Assembly: GCF_025997855.1 (NCBI RefSeq)
Contig: NZ_AP026560.1
Location: 1,886,001 to 1,950,000 of the forward strand
Length of the DNA: 64,000 nucleotides
Direction of reading: 5' to 3'
Origin: Deinococcus aetherius
GTDB lineage: Bacteria; Deinococcota; Deinococci; Deinococcales; Deinococcaceae
This document shows, piece after piece, positions 1 through 15,849 of the stretch. The notes below the pieces were generated by a model that had not been told where the DNA came from, did not search any database, and was given only the letters and a program-made list of their open reading frames with translations. Every line of letters starts with the position of its first letter. Within the stretch, counting starts at the first letter, position 1. The translations under genes were made by a program, and so were the position numbers.

Positions 1-3000
1 GAAACACCTCAGGCCACACCGGCCAGGTGGTGCATGTCGCGTTGCAGCCTGCCTTCGGGTGGGCTGAGGATTGAAACTGTTCGGCCAGGACAACCCGAAC
101 CTGCACGCCGAGGTTGCAGCCTGCCTTCGGGTGGGCTGAGGATTGAAACCCCAAGGCCGATCTCAAGCGCGTCCAGAGCGGGGAGGTTGCAGCCTGCCTT
201 CGGGTGGGCTGAGGATTGAAACACTTGCCGCTTGTAGTCACCGACATCCTGATTGATGTTGCAGCCTGCCTTCGGGTGGGCTGAGGATTGAAACCTTGAT
301 GAGCACGACGGGGATGCTGTAGCCCTCCGTTGCAGCCTGCCTTCGGGTGGGCTGAGGATTGAAACCGCGCGTGACGAAAGTTGCTCCTCCACAGTTCGTA
401 GTTGCAGCCTGCCTTCGGGTGGGCTGAGGATTGAAACATTCGCCGGGCCTCGCGCGCCGCCGCCCTGTAGTCGCGTTGCAGCCTGCCTTCGGGTGGGCTG
501 AGGATTGAAACAACGTCCAGAGAGAGGCCCCGGCGTCGCTTCCGGGGTTGCAGCCTGCCTTCGGGTGGGCTGAGGATTGAAACTCGCCGCCGACCCCGGC
601 CCCGTCGAGATCAAACTGTTGCAGCCTGCCTTCGGGTGGGCTGAGGATTGAAACGATCTGGAGCCCGGCGTGGAACTGGAGGTTTTCGCGTTGCAGCCTG
701 CCTTCGGGTGGGCTGAGGATTGAAACCCGGCCCTCCGCTGACCCTCAATCCACCCCAGGAGGTTGCAGCCTGCCTTCGGGTGGGCTGAGGATTGAAACAT
801 GCGCGCGGGGTCCATGCTCAGCCCCTCCGGTTGGTTGCAGCCTGCCTTCGGGTGGGCTGAGGATTGAAACGGGCGGCCCGGCCTGCGGGGGGGTGAGGAC
901 GGTGTTGCAGCCTGCCTTCGGGTGGGCTGAGGATTGAAACGTCGGGCTAAGGACGGGGTGGAGATACCCGGTCAGGTTGCAGCCTGCCTTCGGGTGGGCT
1001 GAGGATTGAAACCCTCTTACATCACCGAGGTGGGCTGGCTGAAAGGTTGCAGCCTGCCTTCGGGTGGGCTGAGGATTGAAACTGTGTGGTGTTCTCCACG
1101 ATCACGGAAGCCGCATGTTGCAGCCTGCCTTCGGGTGGGCTGAGGATTGAAACGACGCTTCCACCGCACCCACCACGCAGGAGAACCCGTTGCAGCCTGC
1201 CTTCGGGTGGGCTGAGGATTGAAACGTCGTGGACGGCGGAGAACTCCGCACGGTCATCATGTTGCAGCCTGCCTTCGGGTGGGCTGAGGATTGAAACTCA
1301 ACACCGTCCTGCCCCGTGAACTCCAGAACACGGGTTGCAGCCTGCCTTCGGGTGGGCTGAGGATTGAAACAACCGCTGCAACAACCTCCGCGTGCAGGGC
1401 GGAGTGTTGCAGCCTGCCTTCGGGTGGGCTGAGGATTGAAACGTCCAGATGCCCGCCCGCGCCCCGTCGAGGTAGAGGCCCCGTTGCAGCCTGCCTTCGG
1501 GTGGGCTGAGGATTGAAACCGAGCAATCAGTACACCATCACGCGCGACGGCGGTTGCAGCCTGCCTTCGGGTGGGCTGAGGATTGAAACCTCCAGAAGAG
1601 GATGGCAATTACTGTCTTGCTCCCTGTTGCAGCCTGCCTTCGGGTGGGCTGAGGATTGAAACGCCGCGTTCACCCAGCCCACGGTGCCGTCGGGGCGTTG
1701 CAGCCTGCCTTCGGGTGGGCTGAGGATTGAAACCTGCTCGGTCCGGTAACGCTCGGCGATGACGCCCGTGGTTGCAGCCTGCCTTCGGGTGGGCTGAGGA
1801 TTGAAACCTCTCCGTGGCGCCCAGCGAGCGCTCCTACTGGGGTTGCAGCCTGCCTTCGGGTGGGCTGAGGATTGAAACGTCAGCGGGTACGAGTGGAAGC
1901 AGGGCAGCGACAAGGTTGCAGCCTGCCTTCGGGTGGGCTGAGGATTGAAACCGTAACGCGACTCTCACCACGGCACAGCCCCAGGCGTTGCAGCCTGCCT
2001 TCGGGTGGGCTGAGGATTGAAACTGTTGCTCGGCGAGGCTCTTAGCGGCGGAGGTGGGTTGCAGCCTGCCTTCGGGTGGGCTGAGGATTGAAACCGGTCA
2101 ATGGCCGACTTGAGGAAGCGCAGGAAGTTGCAGCCTGCCTTCGGGTGGGCTGAGGATTGAAACCGCCAGAACGCGGCGGGGGTGTGGGCCGAGGTCATGT
2201 TGCAGCCTGCCTTCGGGTGGGCTGAGGATTGAAACCGGTGTGAGCTCGTCTCCACCTGGCTCACGGAGGTTGCAGCCTGCCTTCGGGTGGGCTGAGGATT
2301 GAAACCGCCCGTGTGCATCGGGACCGGCGCGGGGGTCTGGTTGCAGCCTGCCTTCGGGTGGGCTGAGGATTGAAACTTGTAGACAAAAACGCGCGGGTCG
2401 GAGGCCTGGGTTGCAGCCTGCCTTCGGGTGGGCTGAGGATTGAAACTTCGCGGTGCGCTCCCCTCAGCCGATCCCCCAGGTTGCAGCCTGCCTTCGGGTG
2501 GGCTGAGGATTGAAACATGATCGGCTGAGCCTGAACGATGGCGTCGCCTTGTTGCAGCCTGCCTTCGGGTGGGCTGAGGATTGAAACCACGTGAAACGCG
2601 GGAGGCACTTGAGGAGATGGTTGCAGCCTGCCTTCGGGTGGGCTGAGGATTGAAACTGCTGTGGTCAGCGGACCCCCCGCAGGGGTAAAGGTGTTGCAGC
2701 CTGCCTTCGGGTGGGCTGAGGATTGAAACACCACGGGGCCGAGGGGCAGCCTGATCTGCGCGGTTGCAGCCTGCCTTCGGGTGGGCTGAGGATTGAAACA
2801 CCCCGGAGGAGGGGCAATCACTCATCATCACGAGTTGCAGCCTGCCTTCGGGTGGGCTGAGGATTGAAACAACATCAACACCACCGTCCTGGAAGACCCC
2901 CGCGCGTTGCAGCCTGCCTTCGGGTGGGCTGAGGATTGAAACTCGCCGGACATGGCCGTCCGGGTGGCTGGGGCGTAGTTGCAGCCTGCCTTCGGGTGGG

Positions 3001-3303
3001 CTGAGGATTGAAACCTGCTCGACGCGCACCTCGCCGGTCCAGCGCCCGAGTTGCAGCCTGCCTTCGGGTGGGCTGAGGATTGAAACCCTGAGCAGCTCCT
3101 TGATCAGCCGATTGGGCCGGTGTTGCAGCCTGCCTTCGGGTGGGCTGAGGATTGAAACTTGTCTGGGGGCGAGGGGGCGGGATGGTCGGACTCGTTGCAG
3201 CCCGCCTTCGGGTGGGCTGAGGATTGAAACCCGGAGCCGCTGAGCACGCACTGGACTACGTTCCTGGTTGCAGCCCGCCTTCGGGTGGGCTGAGGATTGA
3301 AAC
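1..3303 (+). CRISPR. CRISPR array, 46 full repeats, leader-distal part
   Basis: Forty-six complete 37-nt repeats, plus the last five bases of another at position 1, separate 46 different spacers of 32-40 nt. Each repeat begins GTTGCAGCCTGCC and ends GGATTGAAAC. The ATTGAAAC end is the usual 3' end, giving the crRNA 5' handle, of many type I and III repeats, so transcription runs left to right. Repeats are identical except the last two (3194-3230 and 3267-3303), which carry C for T at position 10. Decay at this end and no AT-rich leader here place the leader and cas genes left of the window. Repeat bases 5-13 and 18-26 pair as a 9-bp stem closed by C(UUCG)G. Subtype cannot be assigned without cas genes. 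Nothing is recognised in 3304-3358. Confidence 0.99.
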
Positions 3304-3358
3304 TTCAAAGGCAGGCTCAGCTTGCCCGCGCCGCCCGGTGCCTTGGTAGGTTAACTCC

Positions 3359-4525
<1,167 letters not shown>

Positions 4526-4605
4526 GGCGTACCGGGGAGTCTACCCCGTCAGCTTCGGGGCGAACACCGGAAAATCCCCCTTCCCCGCAGGAGGATGAAC
4601 CCGGC

Positions 4606-4646
4606 CCAAAGAAAGGCACGCCCCTTCCAGGCGGAGGAGGCGTGCC
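4606..4646 (-). terminator. Intrinsic terminator of the sugar ABC operon
   Basis: GGCACGCC (4615-4622) pairs with GGCGTGCC (4639-4646). On the minus strand the stem is followed by TTTCTTT. It lies 22 bp after the stop of the last permease gene and fits an operon-end terminator. Confidence 0.75.
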
Positions 4647-4667
4647 GACGGGAAAACGGCGGGTGGG

Positions 4668-5530
4668 TTACCCCTTCACGCTCCCAGCCAGCAGGCCGCG
4701 CACGAAGAAGCGCCCCAGCAGGATGTACACGAGCAGGGTGGGCAGGGCGGCCAGGATCGCTCCCGCCATCGGCAGGTTCCAGCTCACCGCCTGCCCGCCC
4801 GCGAGCTGCGAGAGGGCGTAGGTGACGGGCTGAGAACTCGTGTTCGTCAGCGTCGCCGCGAACAGGAACTCGTTCCAGACCTGGGTGAACTCCCAGATGA
4901 TCACGACGACGAAGCCGGGCACGCTGAGGGGAAAGATGACCTGACGGTAGATGCTCCAGAAGCCCGCCCCGTCGATGGTGGCCGCCTCGACCAGCGCGTC
5001 AGGCACCTCGGCGTAGTAGTTGCGGAAGATCAGGGTGGTGATGGGCAGGCCGTACACGACGTGCGCGAGGATCAGGCCCCAGATCGACCCGTACAGGCCC
5101 AGCGACTTCACGAACTGGAAGAGGGGGATCAACACCGCCTGGTACGGGATGAACATGCCGAAGAGCATCAGCGCGAAGAGCGTGTTCGCGCCCCGGAACC
5201 GCCACTTCGACAGCGCGTAGCCGTTCAGGCTCCCCAGCAGCGCCGAGAGGATCGTGGCGACCACCGCGAGAAACAGGCTGTTGAGCATGTTCCCGCCGAT
5301 CTTGCCCCAGGCGTCGGCGAAGCTGGCCCAGTTCAGCGCGCGGGGCCACTGCCAGGTCGTCGCGAGGTTGATGGCGTCGGGCGACTTGAGCGCCGTGGCG
5401 ATCAGCAGGTAGATCGGCAGCAGGAAGAACAGCGCCGCGATCACCAACAGGACGTAGAGCCCAACCCGGCGCAGCCCCAACTTGCCGGAGGTGGGCGTGG
5501 GAGCCGCCTTCGTGGCGGGAACGGTGGTCG

Positions 5531-5534
<4 letters not shown>
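4668..5534 (-). CDS. Sugar ABC transporter permease, MalG type
   Basis: This 288-residue inner-membrane protein has six predicted helices and the permease EAA loop ([21 protein letters not shown], about residues 182-202), which docks on the ATPase. This is the usual length and layout of the second permease of carbohydrate ABC importers (CUT1, MalG-like). Its ATG overlaps the stop of the upstream permease as ATGA, so the two are translationally coupled. The operon encodes no ATP-binding subunit, so a shared ATPase encoded elsewhere probably powers it, as is common for this family. Confidence 0.95.
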
Positions 5535-6667
<1,133 letters not shown>

Positions 6668-6687
6668 CTCGTTTTCGGGCCGTAGGA

Positions 6688-6745
6688 AGCGGTACGCGGT
6701 ACGCGGTGAAAGCTCCCGCGCCCTGCGTACCGCGTACCGCGTACT
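6688..6745. repeat. Heptad hairpin in the SBP-permease gap (GCGGTAC type)
   Basis: GCGGTAC is iterated on the left (6689-6707). Its complement is iterated on the right (6725-6745). Bases 6689-6704 and 6725-6740 form a perfect 16-bp inverted repeat with a 20-nt loop. There is no T-tract. In position it resembles the hairpins that protect binding-protein mRNA in malE-malF operons. Confidence 0.85.
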
Positions 6746-6750
6746 CGCTG

Positions 6751-7997
6751 TTACTGGCCGATGCCCGCGCGGGTGGCGAGCTGCTGGGCGGCGGCGGCCG
6801 CACCCTGGGCGTTCTTGCTGGCGACGAACTGGTCGATGATCGCGCCGAAGGCGCTCGTGAAGCTCTCGGGGGCGACGGCGCCGTGCACCATGCTGCCCAC
6901 GATCTTGTTGCGCTTCCAGTCGGCGGCGGCCGAGCGGCTGTAGGTGTTGTACTTGCTCAGGTCGGAGTCGGTGCGGGCGGCGATGGAGCCCTTGAGCGGG
7001 TTGAAGGCGTCCTGGCCCTGCTTGCTGCCCAGCAGCCTCAGCCAGTTCAGGGACTCGGCGCGGTCCTTGGCGCCCTTGGGCAGGCCGAAGGAATCGGCGA
7101 GCATCACGAAGGTGCCGTTCGTGCCGGGGCTGGCGGCCCAGCCGAAGCCCGCGTTGGGCTGGAGCTTCTTGGTCGTGGTGAAGTACCCGGCGGCCCAGTC
7201 ACCCATGATGTTGAAGGCACTCGTGCCGTCGGCGATGCGGTCGGAGGCCTGCTGCCAGCTCAGGCCGGAAGCGTCCTTGTTGGCGCAGTCCATGACCTTG
7301 CCGAAGGTGGTGAAGCCCTGCACGACCTTGGGGTCGGTGAACTTGGTCTTGCCCGACCACAGGTTCTGCCAGCCCTGGGGCCCCAGCGTGCCGATCATGA
7401 CGCTCTCCCAGAGGTGCTGCTGGGTCCAGTTCTCACCCACCACGAGCGGCGCGGCGACGCCCTTGGCTTTAAGGGTGTTGCAGGTCGTCAGGAACTCGGC
7501 CCAGGTCTTGGGCGCGGTGACGCCCCAGGCCTTGAGCTTGGCGGGGTTGTACCACATCACGTTGGAGCGGTGGACGTTGACGGGCACGCTCCAGATGCCG
7601 CCCTTGGCGGAGAGCAGCGTGATCACGTCCTGGGGGAACACCTTGTTCCAGCCCTCGGACTTAAAGAGGCTGCTCAAATCCTCCATCCGGTTGGCGACGA
7701 CCCAGGTGCCGATGAGTTCCTGCCCGGCGTGGACCTGGAAGGAGTCGGGGGGCGTGCCGCCCAGCATGCGGGTCTTGAGGACCGCCTTGGCGTTCGTGCC
7801 CGCGCCGCCCGAGACGGTCGCGTTGTCCACGGTCACCGAGGGGTACTTCTGCTTGTAGAGCTTGACGAGGGCTTCGAGGGCCGGACCCTCGTCACCGGAC
7901 CACCAGGAGAAGATTTCGAGCTTCCCGGCGGCGGAGGCCGTGCCCGTCACGGTGAGGGCGGCGGCGATGAGCAGGGCCTTCTTGACAGAACTACGCT

Positions 7998-8001
<4 letters not shown>
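6751..8001 (-). CDS. ABC sugar-binding protein, probably glucose type
   Basis: This 416-residue secreted binding protein starts [20 protein letters not shown] with a signal peptide ending near TASAA. The start at 8001 is chosen because AGGAGG-like GGAGGAAC precedes it and the signal peptide begins there; an in-frame start 32 codons upstream is less likely. Mature-protein blocks such as [44 protein letters not shown] and MGDWAAGY resemble, from memory, the glucose/galactose-binding protein of Thermus thermophilus. Glucose is therefore the most likely ligand, by inference. The ATG overlaps the TGA of the upstream ROK regulator, placing both in one operon. Confidence 0.93.
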
Positions 8002-9326
<1,325 letters not shown>

Positions 9327-9421
9327 GAGAACTCCACGGGCACTACACAGCGAGGCGAACGTCTGGGCGGGAGACTAGGGTCTCCACAGAGCGTGCTTGA
9401 GGAAGTTTTATTACAACACTC

Positions 9422-9460
9422 ATCCTGCCTTACTTTTTTTTGTTTGTCAACAGAACAAAC
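9422..9460 (-). promoter_or_regulatory. Promoter with ROK-type operator over the -35 box
   Basis: On the minus strand TTGACA (9450-9445), a 17-bp spacer and CAGGAT (9427-9422) form a promoter for the regulator-transporter operon. GTTTGT-N7-ACAAAC (9442-9460) is a perfect inverted repeat resembling XylR-type ROK operators. It covers the -35 box, as expected for autorepression. The predicted leader is about 90 nt. Confidence 0.65.
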
Positions 9461-9491
9461 CAACGCGTGACGCTACCACCTGGGTAACAGG

Positions 9492-9519
9492 AGGGGCCGG
9501 AGGACAGCCCTCGGCCCCT
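9492..9519 (-). terminator. Hairpin downstream of lysS
   Basis: AGGGGCCG (9492-9499) pairs with CGGCCCCT (9512-9519), and the stem extends inward past one bulged base. It lies 54 bp beyond the lysS stop. No clear T-run follows, so termination is plausible but not certain. Confidence 0.45.
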
Positions 9520-9573
9520 GACGTTGCAGTTCTATCCCCGTCGTTCTTACAAATTTCTTCGGGCAGCCTCGAC

Positions 9574-11133
9574 TCAGCCTCCGGGGGTTTCGCTTTCCGC
9601 TCCTTCCCCCGCACTGTCCTGGCCCTCGGGGCGCAGCAGGGGAAAGAGCAGCACGTCGCGGATGGAGTCGCTGCCCGTCAGGAGCATGGCGAGGCGGTCG
9701 ATGCCGATCCCCAGGCCCCCGGCGGGCGGCATTCCGTACTCCAGGGCGAGCAGGAAGTCCTCGTCCTGGGCGTGGGCCTCGTCGTCCCCGGCGTCGCGGC
9801 GGGCCGACTGCGCCTCGAACCGGTCGCGCTGGTCGAAGGCGTCGTTGAGTTCGGAAAAGGCATTGGCCAGCTCGAAGCCCGAGCAGAACACCTCGAACCG
9901 CTCGGTAAGGCCGGGGCGGGTGCGGTGGCGCTTGGCGAGGGGGCTGATCACCGCCGGGTGGTCCATCACGAAGGTGGGATTGACGAGGAGGGGCTCCACG
10001 AACTCGCCGAACAGCTTGTCGAGCAGCTTGTAGGCGGGCACGTCCTTCCACTGGGGGAACTGGGCGTCGGCAAAAGCGCGCAGTCGGCCCAGGTCCAACG
10101 GGTCGAAGTCGAGCCCCGGCACGTGTTCGCGGAGCGACCCCACATAGTCCACCCGGGCGAAGGGCGGGGTGAAGTCGAGCGGCTTGCCCCCGGACTCGAA
10201 GGTGTAAGAACCGTGGAGTTCCCGGGCCAGCCCGCTCAGAAGCTCCTCGACGAGGCGGGCAATCTCGGTGTAGTCCACGTAGGCCCAGTACAGCTCCAGC
10301 ATGGTGAACTCGGGGTTGTGGGTGCGGTCGATGCCCTCGTTGCGGTAGACGCGCCCGATCTCGTACACCCGCTCGAAGCCGCCCACCAGGAGCCGCTTGA
10401 GGTACAGCTCTAGGCTGATCCGCAACTTGAAGTCGTGCGAGAGGGCGTTGTGGTGGGTCAGGAAGGGCCGGGCCTCCGCGCCGCCCGCCGTGACCTGGAG
10501 GGTGGGGCCCTCCACCTCGATAAAGCCCCGGCGGTCGAGTTCATTGCGCAGGTAGCGGATGATGCGGCTCCTGGCCTGGAACTTCTGCCGCGCGCCCTGG
10601 GTCACCATCAGGTCGAGGTAACGGCGGCGGGCGCGCAACTCCTCGTCCTGGAGGCCGTGGAACTTGCTGGGGAGGGGATGCAGGCTCTTGACCAGGGGCT
10701 GCCAGGACCGCACCCGCAGCGTGAGCTGCCCCGTCCGCGTGACGAAGGGAAAGCCCGTGACGCCGATGATGTCACCGAGGTCGATCCGCTTCGTCGCCTC
10801 GAAATGCTCGGTGTCCCCCTTGCTGAAGTGAAGCTGTATCTGCCCGTCCTCGTCACCCAGGTCGGCGAAGGCCGCCTTGCCCATGTGGCGCATCAGGGTG
10901 ACCCGGCCCGCCAGCGAGTAGGTCTCCCCCGGCCACTCCTGCCCGGGCTCCAGCTTGCCCTCCTCGCCCGGGGGGTGGGCTTTGATCAAGTCGCGGGCGT
11001 GGTGCGTTTGCGGGAAGCGGTACGGGAAGGGCTCAAACCCCGCCTCGCGCCAAGCGTCGAGGTTGTTCAGGCGGCTCACGGTCTGCTCGTGCAGGCCCTC
11101 GCGGCGGGAGTCGGGAGAAGGCGCGTCGGACAT
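9574..11133 (-). CDS. lysS: Lysyl-tRNA synthetase, class II
   Basis: The enzyme charges tRNA-Lys in the cytosol. It has 519 residues, close to the usual 500. An N-terminal OB-fold (about 55-165) contains [22 protein letters not shown]. The class II core has motif 2 ([26 protein letters not shown]) and motif 3 ([26 protein letters not shown]). The start at 11133 is preferred because TATACT (11146-11141) lies only 7 nt upstream, giving a leaderless mRNA, and because the longer reading frame adds 19 non-conserved residues derived from a heptad repeat. The C-terminal 20 residues are a low-complexity extension. Confidence 0.97.
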   Translation of the reverse strand: MSDAPSPDSRREGLHEQTVSRLNNLDAWREAGFEPFPYRFPQTHHARDLIKAHPPGEEGKLEPGQEWPGETYSLAGRVTLMRHMGKAAFADLGDEDGQIQLHFSKGDTEHFEATKRIDLGDIIGVTGFPFVTRTGQLTLRVRSWQPLVKSLHPLPSKFHGLQDEELRARRRYLDLMVTQGARQKFQARSRIIRYLRNELDRRGFIEVEGPTLQVTAGGAEARPFLTHHNALSHDFKLRISLELYLKRLLVGGFERVYEIGRVYRNEGIDRTHNPEFTMLELYWAYVDYTEIARLVEELLSGLARELHGSYTFESGGKPLDFTPPFARVDYVGSLREHVPGLDFDPLDLGRLRAFADAQFPQWKDVPAYKLLDKLFGEFVEPLLVNPTFVMDHPAVISPLAKRHRTRPGLTERFEVFCSGFELANAFSELNDAFDQRDRFEAQSARRDAGDDEAHAQDEDFLLALEYGMPPAGGLGIGIDRLAMLLTGSDSIRDVLLFPLLRPEGQDSAGEGAESETPGG

Positions 11134-11163
11134 GAGGGGGAGTATAGGAGGCCGGAGGTCGAG

Positions 11164-11227
11164 GGCAGAAAGCGGAAGGCAGAAGGCCACCCCCGCGCCT
11201 TCTGCCTCCGACCTTTTGCCTCTTGCC
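11164..11227. repeat. Heptad hairpin between gfh1 and lysS (GGCAGAA type)
   Basis: The left arm (11164-11187) reads GGCAGAA, AGCGGAA, GGCAGAA, GGC. The right arm (11197-11227) reads GCC, TTCTGCC, TCCGACC, TTTTGCC, TCTTGCC and ends exactly at the gfh1 stop codon. The arms are complementary and both keep a 7-nt period. Confidence 0.85.
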
Positions 11228-11716
11228 TCAGTACTCGACCGTCTTCACCCGGTACTTGACCTGCTTGCCGTTGCCGAGGTTCACCACGAAGGAGTCCCCC
11301 ACCTTGCGGCCCATCATCGCGCGGCCCACCGGGCTGTCCTCGCTGATGCGCGGAACGGTGCCGCCCAGCACCGCCGCCTCGGGCACGCTGACGACCTGCA
11401 CCCGCATATCCTTGCCGGTGGTCTCGTTGGCGAGGGCGACGACGGCCCCCAGGGTGATCTGGTCCTCCTGGCCGTGGTCCTCGATGATGGAGGCGCGGGC
11501 GAGGGTGTCTTCGAGTTCCTCAATGCGGGCCTCGATCCCCATCTTCTCGCGCTTGGCGTCCTCCAGGCCGGTGTCCTCGTTGTCGGCGCTCGTCTCCATC
11601 TGCTCTTGCAGGATGCGGGTCGCCTCGGCGAGGCGCCGCTGCTCCTGCTCCAGGGTGCGCTCCAGCCGGGCGTAGCCCTCACGGGTAAGTTTGACCTGTC
11701 TCGTCGCGTGTACCAC
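11228..11716 (-). CDS. gfh1: Gfh1, Gre-factor homologue acting on RNA polymerase
   Basis: This 162-residue protein has a two-helix coiled coil (about 10-85) and a C-terminal FKBP-like domain. GreA and GreB insert a DxxE tip into the polymerase secondary channel to stimulate transcript cleavage. Here the tip reads [13 protein letters not shown], with acidic residues Asp45, Glu47 and Asp48. This matches the Gfh1 type of Thermus and Deinococcus, which lacks cleavage activity and instead inhibits or pauses polymerase (established for the family). The start is GTG at 11716 because GGAGG sits 5 nt upstream; an in-frame ATG much further up has no support. It marks the genome as Deinococcota. It could be mistaken for GreA on length alone. 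Confidence 0.88.
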   Translation of the reverse strand: MVHATRQVKLTREGYARLERTLEQEQRRLAEATRILQEQMETSADNEDTGLEDAKREKMGIEARIEELEDTLARASIIEDHGQEDQITLGAVVALANETTGKDMRVQVVSVPEAAVLGGTVPRISEDSPVGRAMMGRKVGDSFVVNLGNGKQVKYRVKTVEY

Positions 11717-11939
11717 TGCGGCCTCCACTCTGTTGCCGGGGTGAGAAAATGGGAAAGGGACGCTGGGAGTTGCCCAGCATTCTGCCACAGCCCCGTTTCG
11801 CTGACAACGGAATGATGACACTCCCGTCAGACAGGGCGGCGGGGGGTGACCTCCCCCTCCCCGGGTATAGCGGCCGGGGCGAACGGGACGCGGGTGGACG
11901 GCCCCAGCGCGACCGCCCACCCGCGCACCCGGAAAAGAC

Positions 11940-12944
11940 CTATTTGGGCAGGAACGAGACGCTGAGCAGCCAGCGGCTGGCGTTGCGGTCACGCGGCCAC
12001 TCGTAGCCGATGCTGGGGCCGACGAGGGTGGGCAGCGCCTCCACCCGGAAGAGGACGTCGCCGCGCACGGCGGTGTAGTCGTCCGTCCACCTGCGGGTCA
12101 CGCGGGTGCGGACGGCGCCTAGGGTGAAGGCGGGCGGGGTGGACCCCACGGGCAGGCGGTAGGTCACGCTGAAGTTGGACTCCTGGTAACGGGCGTAGTT
12201 CAGGTCGTCCACGGCGACCTTCCCCACCGCGAACCGCTCCAGGTGCGAGCCGTCGAAGGTGAGCCCCGTGACGGGTGTGATGTTCGCCCCGACGCTCACG
12301 TCCAGGCTGCCCTGCGCCTGCCGCTGCACCGGGAAGGTGTACGCGCGGGCGGTGCCCCCGACATACGTGTTCAGACGACCGAAGGAGCGGCCGTACCCCC
12401 CGCCGACTTCGGTCTGGGTGTAGGGCGCCACGACCTCACGGTCACCGCCCTGGTAGTCGTAGGCCACGCCCACGTTGTTCAGGACGCGCACGCGGTCCTG
12501 CGCGACCGTGAAGGCGTAGCCGCCCGTGAAGCGCGAGTAGGCCGTGTTGCCCTGGAGTCGGCCGCTGTACTGCACCCCCTTGAAGGGGTCGTGCGTCACC
12601 TCCAGGCGCGGAATCCCGGCGGCCGCCGTCGCCCCGTTGTCGAAGACGCCGACGGCGAAGGTCGTGTCGTTCGCCCGCGTGCTGAGGTTGTATTCCCAGT
12701 AGTTCGGCTGCTTCGCGAGCGAAACCCGGATGTCCTGGTTGAAGGGCAGCGGGAAGTACCGCACCCCGAACCCCACCTCGTTCGAGGCGAGGAGTTCCGT
12801 CGTCGAGAAGCGCGACATGTAATTGGCGGGGAGGTGAAAACCGCCGAGCGTGGGCGGCCCCGGCTGAGCAGCGGCGAGAGCAGACGAGGTCAGCGCCAGG
12901 GCGGCGGCCCCGGCCTTCAGGAGGCGAGGAAAACGGTTGACCAC
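11940..12944 (-). CDS. Secreted beta-rich envelope protein, possible outer-membrane barrel
   Basis: About 334 residues from a GTG start at 12944. An N-terminal signal peptide ([18 protein letters not shown]) ends near residue 26. The remainder alternates short hydrophobic and polar stretches with many aromatics ([37 protein letters not shown]) and ends in a strand, a pattern typical of barrel proteins. No family was recognised. An ATG 17 codons upstream would also be open; the GTG is preferred because the signal peptide then begins normally. It is monocistronic. The 128 bp upstream contain no convincing promoter. Confidence 0.7.
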   Translation of the reverse strand: MVNRFPRLLKAGAAALALTSSALAAAQPGPPTLGGFHLPANYMSRFSTTELLASNEVGFGVRYFPLPFNQDIRVSLAKQPNYWEYNLSTRANDTTFAVGVFDNGATAAAGIPRLEVTHDPFKGVQYSGRLQGNTAYSRFTGGYAFTVAQDRVRVLNNVGVAYDYQGGDREVVAPYTQTEVGGGYGRSFGRLNTYVGGTARAYTFPVQRQAQGSLDVSVGANITPVTGLTFDGSHLERFAVGKVAVDDLNYARYQESNFSVTYRLPVGSTPPAFTLGAVRTRVTRRWTDDYTAVRGDVLFRVEALPTLVGPSIGYEWPRDRNASRWLLSVSFLPK

Positions 12945-13072
12945 CCCAGCATCGTGAGGGCAACTCCAAGCTGGGCCATGTGCCGGTCTAGACAAAGCCC
13001 CTGTTTCTTACAGAGATGTCACAGATAATGTCCGGCTACCACCTCAGCCTGATTCCTGCCTGACGGGAGGCC

Positions 13073-15361
<2,289 letters not shown>

Positions 15362-15367
15362 GGGAGG

Positions 15368-15415
15368 AGCATAACAACGCTCCCCGGGGAGGAACGTGCG
15401 CCGGGTGGCTTAGGC
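15368..15415 (-). promoter_or_regulatory. mutS2 promoter with conserved 21-bp upstream motif
   Basis: The -10 box is TATGCT (15373-15368). Exactly 21 bp upstream lies a 21-bp motif (15415-15395) beginning GCCTAAGCCACC. It is matched 20/21 in front of the VOC gene at the same distance. Here TAAGCC occurs twice at a 10-bp interval, as two half-sites on one face of the helix. No TTGACA-like -35 box is present, which suggests an activator or an unusual sigma factor. Confidence 0.55.
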
Positions 15416-15448
15416 AGGCTTACGAGAACGCGGCCGACCCGGGAGGGG

Positions 15449-15790
15449 TCAGCACAGCACCTCGATGACGAAGCCGCCCGGCGAGCGGAAGTAGAAGGTC
15501 CAGGACCCGTGCTGTCGGCTGGGGGGCTCCACCTCGTAACCGCCCTCGCGCAGCCGCCGGTTGATCTCGTTCACGGCCTCCGGGTTCGCCTGCATGAAGC
15601 CGACGTGGAAGGTCTCGGGGTAATGAACGTCTTCGCCACGAAACAGGCTGATCAAGGTCCCATTGCCGTCGGACAGGAAGGCCATGTGGTCGTTGTTCTT
15701 TCTCTGCCCCCTGAGCCCGAAATACGTTTCGAGGAACGTGCGGGTCGCCCTAACGTCCGTGACGGTGAGGTTGAGGTGGTTCAGCTTCAT
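15449..15790 (-). CDS. VOC-fold (glyoxalase/dioxygenase superfamily) protein
   Basis: This 113-residue single-domain protein has the beta-alpha-beta-beta-beta repeats of the vicinal oxygen chelate fold. It begins MKLNHLNLTVTDVRATRTF and ends in SPGGFVIEVLC. The first metal ligand (His5 of LNHLNL) and a C-terminal Glu (VIEVL) fit the family's metal site. The substrate is unknown; members include glyoxalases, fosfomycin and bleomycin resistance proteins and ring-cleaving enzymes. A GGGGGC ribosome site precedes ATG. Unlike mutS2, it has a leader of about 50 nt after its TACGCT -10 box. Confidence 0.9.
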   Translation of the reverse strand: MKLNHLNLTVTDVRATRTFLETYFGLRGQRKNNDHMAFLSDGNGTLISLFRGEDVHYPETFHVGFMQANPEAVNEINRRLREGGYEVEPPSRQHGSWTFYFRSPGGFVIEVLC

Positions 15791-15849
15791 CGCCTGCCCC
15801 CTTCGGGCCCGAGGCCTGAACTGCCGGGGAGTCCCGACTGTCCCCCAGC

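Noticed and set aside
9..3308. Long open frames through the CRISPR array on both strands
   Set aside because: Repeat plus a 35-nt spacer is 72 nt, a multiple of three, so the repeat translates to the same peptide again and again. They are artefacts.
12990..13050. Part of a radiation/desiccation response motif before the envelope-protein gene
   Set aside because: TTATCTGTGACAT resembles half of TTATGTCATTGACATAA but needs a gap and lacks the second half; too weak to claim.
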